A stretch of 64,000 nucleotides of DNA. It comes from Emticicia aquatilis. GTDB taxonomy: Bacteria > Bacteroidota > Bacteroidia > Cytophagales > Spirosomataceae. The translations under genes and the position numbers were made by a program. Each line of letters starts with the position of its first letter. The first letter of the stretch is position 1. The DNA is taken from contig NZ_BMKK01000007.1 of the NCBI RefSeq assembly GCF_014644295.1, positions 62,001 to 126,000 of the forward strand, read 5' to 3'. The notes beneath the pieces were generated by a model. It was not told the DNA's origin, ran no database searches, and was given only the letters and a program-made list of their open reading frames with translations. Below are positions 58,777 through 64,000 of this stretch, in pieces.

Positions 58777-60435
58777 ATGAAACCAGTAAACACCGCACGT
58801 AAGATTCTGCTCCGAGTTCTCTACGGCTTTATATTTTTCAGTATCGTAGTAACTTTGATAGGTATTTGGGGCTTAAAACCTTTGTTGTCAAGCCGAATCA
58901 AAGAAGCAATTCTGACTTCTACCAATGGTTTATATCAAATAGACTTCAAAGGTATTCAGTATAGCCCAATGACAGGCAATGCTGAAATCAGAGCTGTAAC
59001 TTGGATGGCTGACTCGATGTTGTTTGATAAGCTAAGAAATGAAGAAAAACTCCCCAACAATGTTTTTAAGTGTGAAATCGAAAAAATAAAATTGACAGGA
59101 CTAAAGCCGTGGACTATCATTTTTTCAAAAAAACTAAATATTAGTACAATCTCCGTCGAAAATCCATTCATTGAAATTCTTCACGAAAAACACGCATACA
59201 ATAATTCCAATAAAGCCAAAACTCCTTATCAGGCAATTTCAAGATTTGTTGAATCTTTTTCGGTTGATAAAATAAATCTCGAAAATATTAGTTTGACCTA
59301 CACCAATTTATCAAAATCAAAACGGACAAAAAGTAGTAGAATCGCCAGCCTTGATTTAGAGGTTTCCAATTTGTTGATAGACTCACTTTCTCACAAAGAC
59401 ACCGCACGTTTTTATTATTCAAAAGAGTGTATCGTAAGACTAAAAAAGCTCGAATTTCCATCGGCTGATTCGCTCAACACATTTCGGCTTAATACTTTAG
59501 AGTTTTCGAGCGAGAATCGTACTTTAACCATTCAAAAGTTAGCATTAGAGCCACATTACAAACCTTTTGAGTACGGCAATCGCTCAAATGGCAATGATAG
59601 GGTAGAAGTACTCTGCGAAGCCATCAAAGTCTCGAACATAGATTTAGAAAAACTACTCGATGAAAAGAAAATTTACGCCAAAGAATTAAGCATAGATAAA
59701 GGAAGATTAAATGTTTTTTCAGATGAACGCCCATTTATACGTCCTGCCAAAATCAACTATCGACTTTATCCGCATCAGGCTTTTGCTCAGCTTAATTTAA
59801 AGTTTAATATTCAAAAAATAAGTCTCCAACAAATTAATATTACGTTTTCGCAGTACAACCCCGAAACACGCTTGACTGGATATTTATATTTCAATAATAT
59901 CAAGGGCAAACTTCTCAATGTCACAAACGATACATTGCCTTTGCAACAAAATCCAATCTGCGAAGCATATTTATCAACGAGGTTTATGAAGAAAAATCCT
60001 GTAAATTTGACTTTCAATTTTAATCTAAAAGACCCTAAGGGAGCTTTCAGATGTAAGGGAGAGGTTTCGCCAATGCCCTTATCTGACCTTAATCAAGTGA
60101 CTAATGCTTTGGCAAAAGCAAAAGTTGATTCTGGTATTCTTGATAGTTTTTCGTTTAATTTACAAGGCGATAAATATGGTTTACGAGGCCCTGTCACATT
60201 TTTGTATCATGACCTAAAAGTAAGTTTGATGAAAGAGCAAGAAAAGACCAAAGTCATGAAAATAAAGAAACTTTTGTCGTTTTTTGCCAATAAAAGTGTT
60301 TTGAAGAGCAGCAATCCAATAAGAAATAAGCCAGTAAAAACAGTAGCCGTTAATTTCCAACGTAACCCCAAAAAAGGATTTTTCACCACATTTTGGCAGG
60401 CCCTACTCGAAGGTATCAGAGGAACTGTTATGTGA
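58777..60435 (+). CDS. AsmA/DUF748-like inner-membrane protein
   Basis: A 552-residue protein with a single N-terminal membrane helix (~14-37) and a long beta-strand-rich periplasmic body. Repeated patterns such as GIQYSPMTGNAEIRAVTW, INLENISLTYTN and LTGYLYFNNIKGKL resemble AsmA/TamB/DUF748 lipid-transport repeats. No enzymatic motif was seen. It may help move lipids between the membranes or limit outer-membrane assembly. Confidence 0.65.
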   Translation: MKPVNTARKILLRVLYGFIFFSIVVTLIGIWGLKPLLSSRIKEAILTSTNGLYQIDFKGIQYSPMTGNAEIRAVTWMADSMLFDKLRNEEKLPNNVFKCEIEKIKLTGLKPWTIIFSKKLNISTISVENPFIEILHEKHAYNNSNKAKTPYQAISRFVESFSVDKINLENISLTYTNLSKSKRTKSSRIASLDLEVSNLLIDSLSHKDTARFYYSKECIVRLKKLEFPSADSLNTFRLNTLEFSSENRTLTIQKLALEPHYKPFEYGNRSNGNDRVEVLCEAIKVSNIDLEKLLDEKKIYAKELSIDKGRLNVFSDERPFIRPAKINYRLYPHQAFAQLNLKFNIQKISLQQINITFSQYNPETRLTGYLYFNNIKGKLLNVTNDTLPLQQNPICEAYLSTRFMKKNPVNLTFNFNLKDPKGAFRCKGEVSPMPLSDLNQVTNALAKAKVDSGILDSFSFNLQGDKYGLRGPVTFLYHDLKVSLMKEQEKTKVMKIKKLLSFFANKSVLKSSNPIRNKPVKTVAVNFQRNPKKGFFTTFWQALLEGIRGTVM

Positions 60436-60460
60436 TTTTTAAATATTTAATCGAAAATTT

Positions 60461-60967
60461 ATGATAAATGTACTTTTCGTCTGCCTCGGTAATATTTGTC
60501 GCTCTCCGATAGCCGAAGCTACTTTCCGTGAATTAGTAAAAAAACGTGGTTTACAAGATAAAATCTCTTGTGATTCGGCTGGTACAGCTGGCTATCACAT
60601 TGGGCAATTGCCCGACCAACGTACCATAAAAAACGCCGAAAAACATGGCCTAAAGCTCACCCATCGTGGGCGTAAACTTTCGGTAGCAGATTTAGATGCT
60701 TTCGACCATATCGTAGTCATGGACGAAGCAAATTTCAAAGATGTGAATGATTTGTATTACAAAACTAAACACAAAACGCCATCGGCGGATAAACTCTTCT
60801 TACTCCGTGACCACGACCCTGAAACTCGTGGAATCAAAGAAGTACCAGACCCATATTACGAGTCAGAACCATTCTTCGAGGATGTTTACCAAATCGTTTG
60901 GAGAAGTAATGAGGCTCTGCTCGATTATTTGATTGAAAAACATCAAATCGTAAAAACAGAGGAGTAA
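60461..60967 (+). CDS. Low-molecular-weight protein-tyrosine phosphatase
   Basis: A 168-residue phosphatase with the active-site loop CLGNICRS (C8, R14 of the CX5R motif) at the N-terminus and the catalytic Asp loop DPYYESE in the C-terminal part. It dephosphorylates tyrosine-phosphorylated proteins, often controlling polysaccharide export, or arsenate-related substrates. The start codon of the next gene overlaps its stop. Confidence 0.93.
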   Translation: MINVLFVCLGNICRSPIAEATFRELVKKRGLQDKISCDSAGTAGYHIGQLPDQRTIKNAEKHGLKLTHRGRKLSVADLDAFDHIVVMDEANFKDVNDLYYKTKHKTPSADKLFLLRDHDPETRGIKEVPDPYYESEPFFEDVYQIVWRSNEALLDYLIEKHQIVKTEE

Positions 60968-61491
60968 TGAATCTCTATCAAGAAATTCTTCGAGAACATT
61001 CTAAAGCCAACGTCAAGAAAATCACCGACTATATTGGCAGCGACGAAGACCGTTTCGCCGAACTGATGCAGATTTTCTTGAAAGGAGATTACCGCACCAC
61101 GCAGCGTTCGTCATGGATGGTAAGCGAGTGTGCCGAGCAGTATCCGTTCTTGATAAAACCATATTTCCGAAACTTACTTGATAAACTGCACGAACCCGAA
61201 ATTCATGGGGCTGTCAGACGAAACATTGTTAGAGTCTGGCAATTTGTAGAAATCCCCGAAGAGTTTATGGGTGAAGTTTATGATATTTGTTTTCGTTATC
61301 TAACTGATAATGAAGCTATTGCTGTGGTTGCATTCTCGATGACTGTTTGCTTCAGAATCACTCAATATTTTCCCGAACTAAAAACCGAACTGCAAGTAAC
61401 AATCGAAGATTTATTGCTCAAACACCAAGATTGTTCGGCAGGAATAAATAGCAGAGGAAAGAAAGTTTTAGCCGAATTGAAAAAAAAATGA
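60967..61491 (+). CDS. HEAT-like helical protein, unknown function
   Basis: A 174-residue, all-helical cytoplasmic protein that reads as a short HEAT/ARM-type repeat array (helix pairs such as FRNLLDKLHEPEIHGAVRRNIVRVWQ). No catalytic motif was seen. Its ATG overlaps the phosphatase stop by one base, so the pair is surely co-transcribed and it may be a partner or regulator. Confidence 0.7.
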   Translation: MNLYQEILREHSKANVKKITDYIGSDEDRFAELMQIFLKGDYRTTQRSSWMVSECAEQYPFLIKPYFRNLLDKLHEPEIHGAVRRNIVRVWQFVEIPEEFMGEVYDICFRYLTDNEAIAVVAFSMTVCFRITQYFPELKTELQVTIEDLLLKHQDCSAGINSRGKKVLAELKKK

Positions 61492-61605
61492 GTAAATTTG
61501 GGGAATCAATTAACCAAAGAATTCATTCCAATTCGTATGCTTCACGAGCCTCCTCATACGATTCGTTTTAATAAAATTCCTCTCTGGAGGCAAGGGGTTT
61601 AACTT

Positions 61606-63168
61606 ATGAACAAAAAAGTAGCTTTAATCATCCTTGATGGATGGGGAATTCCTAAAAAAGGAGAAGAGTGGCGTTCGGCAATCGAAGCAGCCAATGTGCC
61701 ATATTTCAGAAAACTCATGAGCGAATACCCCAATAGTACGCTTGAGGCTTGCGGTCGTGCCGTAGGTTTACCAAACGGACAAATGGGTAACTCAGAAGTT
61801 GGTCACATGAATTTGGGGGCTGGCCGAGTAGTTTATCAAGAATTAGAAAAAATCAATATAGCGGTCGAAGAAGGTAAATTGGCAAAAGAGCCAGTGCTTG
61901 TCGATGCTTTTGAATATGCCAAAACCAATGGCAAGAAAGTACACTTTATCGGTTTGGTGTCGGATGGTGGTGTTCACTCACACATTGACCACGTAAAAGG
62001 TCTTGCCAAAGCCGCTGGTGATTATGGTTTGACCGATGTTTTCGTACATGCCTTTACTGATGGCCGTGACTGCGACCCAAAAAGTGGAAAAGGTTTCTTG
62101 GCTGAGCTTCAAGCAACACTTGAGCAAACAGGTGGTAAATTGGCTTCGGTAACGGGCCGCTATTACGCAATGGACCGAGATAAGCGTTGGGAGCGTGTAA
62201 AAATGACTTACGATGCCATGGTGAATGGTATTGCGGCAGTTGACGAAAACGTAGAGGGCTTAGAAGTAAAAATTCAGATTGAAGAATTGCCACAAGTAAT
62301 TCAAGATTTCTATGACGAAGGCATTACCGATGAGTTTTTGAAACCAATCGTAATCGTAGAAGACGAAAAACCAGTTGCCGTAATCGAAGAGGGGGACGTT
62401 GTGATGTGCTTCAATTTCCGTACTGACCGTGGGCGTGAAATTACGGAGGCTTTGACTCAAAAAGACTTCCCAGATTTCGGCATGAAAGCCTTGAATTTGT
62501 ACTACATAACCATGACAATGTATGACGAAACATACAAAAATGTGAAGGTTATTTACGAAAAAGACAACCTAAATAATACGCTGGGTGAAGTTTTGGAGCG
62601 AGCGAAGAAAAAACAAATTCGTATTGCCGAAACCGAAAAATATCCTCACGTAACATTTTTCTTCTCGGGCGGACACGAACAACCATTCGAGGGTGAAAGT
62701 CGTTTAATGTGTCCATCTCCAAAAGATGTGGCTACTTATGATTTGAAACCACAAATGGCCGCTTTTGATATTGACAATGCCATTTTACCCGAACTCGAAA
62801 AAGGTGAAGTAGATTTTATCTGCTTAAACTTTGCTAACCCAGATATGGTTGGTCATACGGGCGTTTTCTCGGCAGTTGTTGAGGCCGTAGAAGCAGTTGA
62901 TAAATGCCTTGAGCAAGTGGTAGAAACTGGTTTGAAAAATGGTTATACATTTATTGTAATTGCCGACCACGGTAATGCTGATTATATGATTAACGATGAC
63001 AAAACGCCAAATACTCAACACTCGCTTAATCTTGTACCGTGTATTATTGTTGACAAAACTGACAATTTTGAGGTAAAAGATGGTAAATTGGGTGATATTG
63101 CCCCTACGATTCTGACATTGATGGGCGTGGAAATTCCAAAAGAAATGACTGGAAACGTTTTGATTTAA
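61606..63168 (+). CDS. gpmI: 2,3-bisphosphoglycerate-independent phosphoglycerate mutase
   Basis: A 520-residue manganese-dependent glycolytic enzyme converting 3-phosphoglycerate to 2-phosphoglycerate. It has LIILDGWG (metal D11), the catalytic serine S63 in MGNSEVGH, DGRDCDPKSG, VTGRYYAMDRDKRWERVK, and the second metal site IADHGNADYM. Length fits the family. It ends in front of a palindrome and a terminator shared with tig. Confidence 0.97.
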   Translation: MNKKVALIILDGWGIPKKGEEWRSAIEAANVPYFRKLMSEYPNSTLEACGRAVGLPNGQMGNSEVGHMNLGAGRVVYQELEKINIAVEEGKLAKEPVLVDAFEYAKTNGKKVHFIGLVSDGGVHSHIDHVKGLAKAAGDYGLTDVFVHAFTDGRDCDPKSGKGFLAELQATLEQTGGKLASVTGRYYAMDRDKRWERVKMTYDAMVNGIAAVDENVEGLEVKIQIEELPQVIQDFYDEGITDEFLKPIVIVEDEKPVAVIEEGDVVMCFNFRTDRGREITEALTQKDFPDFGMKALNLYYITMTMYDETYKNVKVIYEKDNLNNTLGEVLERAKKKQIRIAETEKYPHVTFFFSGGHEQPFEGESRLMCPSPKDVATYDLKPQMAAFDIDNAILPELEKGEVDFICLNFANPDMVGHTGVFSAVVEAVEAVDKCLEQVVETGLKNGYTFIVIADHGNADYMINDDKTPNTQHSLNLVPCIIVDKTDNFEVKDGKLGDIAPTILTLMGVEIPKEMTGNVLI

Positions 63169-63179
63169 AATTACCCAAA

Positions 63180-63212
63180 ACGGAAGACTTCGCTTTAAGC
63201 GAAGTCTTCCGT
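63180..63212. repeat. 33-base perfect palindrome, family copy 2
   Basis: 16-bp arms flank one centre base (63196), with TAAAC following. Compared with 13881-13913, three arm positions differ and each change is matched on the other arm. Confidence 0.85.
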
Positions 63213-63223
63213 AAACACCAAAT

Positions 63224-63265
63224 AACAAAAATCCCCCTTGAGTTTGCTCTTGGGGGATTTTTGTT
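63224..63265. terminator. Bidirectional terminator between gpmI and tig
   Basis: 14-bp arms (63224-63237 and 63252-63265) containing C5/G5 and A5/T5, with a 14-base loop. Confidence 0.85.
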
Positions 63266-63275
63266 ATATTCTGTT

Positions 63276-63296
63276 GACCGTCGTCAGTTGACTGTG
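63276..63296. repeat. Heptamer array (GACTGTG-like)
   Basis: Units GACCGTC, GTCAGTT and GACTGTG follow each other at exact 7-base spacing. They match the family at 41790-41811. Confidence 0.55.
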
Positions 63297-63305
63297 GTCT
63301 TAAAA

Positions 63306-64000
63306 TTATGCGTAAACCGTTTCAGCAACTTTGTTGAATTCTTCAACATTTACTGATGATTTCTCAACCGTAACGTTTGCTTTCAAGAACTCACGTACTT
63401 TCTTGCCAAATGCACGGTCAGTATAACGACGAACAGCATTATCTTTGTTTTCTTTCAAAGTTTTACGAGCCATTTGGTCAATCATTTCGTCCAAACCTTC
63501 GTAAGAGTAGGCTCCGAAATAATTTCTCATTTCAGCTTTTACTTCTTCCAAAATATCAGCAAATTCTAATTTGATTTCGTTGTTTGAAGCAACTTCATTA
63601 CGAATCAAATCCATACGTAAGCCTTTAGCAAAGGCAGCGTAGTCTTTCTCGATATCTTCTTCAGTAAATTTACCTTCGTTGATATTGAACAACCATTTTT
63701 TTAAGAATTCGTCAGGAAGTTCGATTGAGATATTATCTAAAAGTGTTTTTTCAACTTCAAAATCTAATAAATATTCACTTTCACGAGCGTAGTTTTCGCC
63801 AATGATTTTCGCAATTTCAGCTCTAAATTCTTCTTCGTTGCTTACTTTACCTTGTCCAAGAGCTTTATCGAACAATTCTTGGTCGATATCTGCTGCACCA
63901 ACACGAGTAATTTTCTCAACTGTCAATTCAAACTCACCGCTCAATGCTGCCGCTTCTTCTTCAGTTTTACCAGTAGCAAAACCTAAATCTTTTGTGTTCG
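63306..64000 (-). CDS. tig: Trigger factor, C-terminal part
   Basis: The last ~230 residues of the ribosome-bound folding chaperone. The frame continues beyond the right edge with no stop; the N-terminal ribosome-binding and most of the PPIase domain lie outside. The remaining part is the end of the FKBP domain (SGEFELTVEKITRVGAADID) followed by the all-helical C-terminal arms (EEEFRAEIAKIIGENYARESEYLLDFEV...), typical of trigger factor. Confidence 0.9.
   Translation of the reverse strand, partial: NTKDLGFATGKTEEEAAALSGEFELTVEKITRVGAADIDQELFDKALGQGKVSNEEEFRAEIAKIIGENYARESEYLLDFEVEKTLLDNISIELPDEFLKKWLFNINEGKFTEEDIEKDYAAFAKGLRMDLIRNEVASNNEIKLEFADILEEVKAEMRNYFGAYSYEGLDEMIDQMARKTLKENKDNAVRRYTDRAFGKKVREFLKANVTVEKSSVNVEEFNKVAETVYA

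Overview
The window looks like a chromosomal segment of a Bacteroidota bacterium, most likely of the order Cytophagales. Three things point there: AT-rich DNA with A/T-rich translation starts and no clear Shine-Dalgarno sequences; repeated promoter elements of the TAnnTTTG (-7) type specific to this phylum; and gene families such as SusC/SusD, SusE/F-like repeats, DUF1501, YtcJ amidohydrolases and a short (657 aa) GyrB. No transposase, integrase, prophage, CRISPR array, rRNA or tRNA was recognised. All calls were made by reading the sequence, without database searches.

Layout. 1-5 kb: the end of rodA, a BI-1/YccA membrane protein, a CoA-transferase, metF and a secreted DsrE-like protein. 5-14 kb: gyrB, a histidine phosphatase lipoprotein, a C-terminal processing protease, a 39-aa membrane microprotein, a rhodanese, an ABC-F ATPase, radC and rpsT. 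14-20 kb: a Dabb protein, an S1/P1-nuclease/phospholipase-C-like enzyme, a LytTR regulator, a secreted protein with a BclA-like C-terminus, an acyltransferase and an AcuI-type reductase. 20-31 kb: a TlpA-like protein, a VapBC-like pair, groES-groEL, a lone DUF1501 protein, a CDP-alcohol phosphatidyltransferase, DUF3050, a lipid kinase and a YjbR protein. 31-45 kb: a TonB-dependent receptor and then, on the minus strand, a glycan-utilisation locus (GH53, SusC, SusD, SusE/F-like lipoprotein, GH13) headed by an unusual membrane-bound AraC regulator. 45-51 kb: three glycosyltransferase-like genes, two SDR genes and a methyltransferase. 51-64 kb: a Usp-like protein, a 47-aa basic microprotein, hisS, a putative antitoxin/zeta-toxin pair, mltG, an amidohydrolase, an AsmA-like protein, a low-molecular-weight phosphatase, gpmI and the end of tig.

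How the genes work together. The glycan locus should bind polysaccharide at the surface (SusD, SusE/F), import oligosaccharides (SusC) and cut them (GH53 outside, GH13 in the envelope). The regulator carries two predicted starch/glycogen-binding-like domains outside, seven membrane segments and a cytoplasmic AraC helix-turn-helix, so it could couple glycan binding directly to transcription. The hisS to mltG stretch looks co-oriented, with the zeta-like kinase (a family that attacks cell-wall precursors) directly upstream of a cell-wall enzyme.

The intergenic DNA is the most unusual part. Many spacers hold short tandem arrays with a strict 7-base period, and several are arranged as inverted pairs around a unique centre. 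Other spacers hold dispersed palindromes whose arms differ between copies but remain self-complementary.
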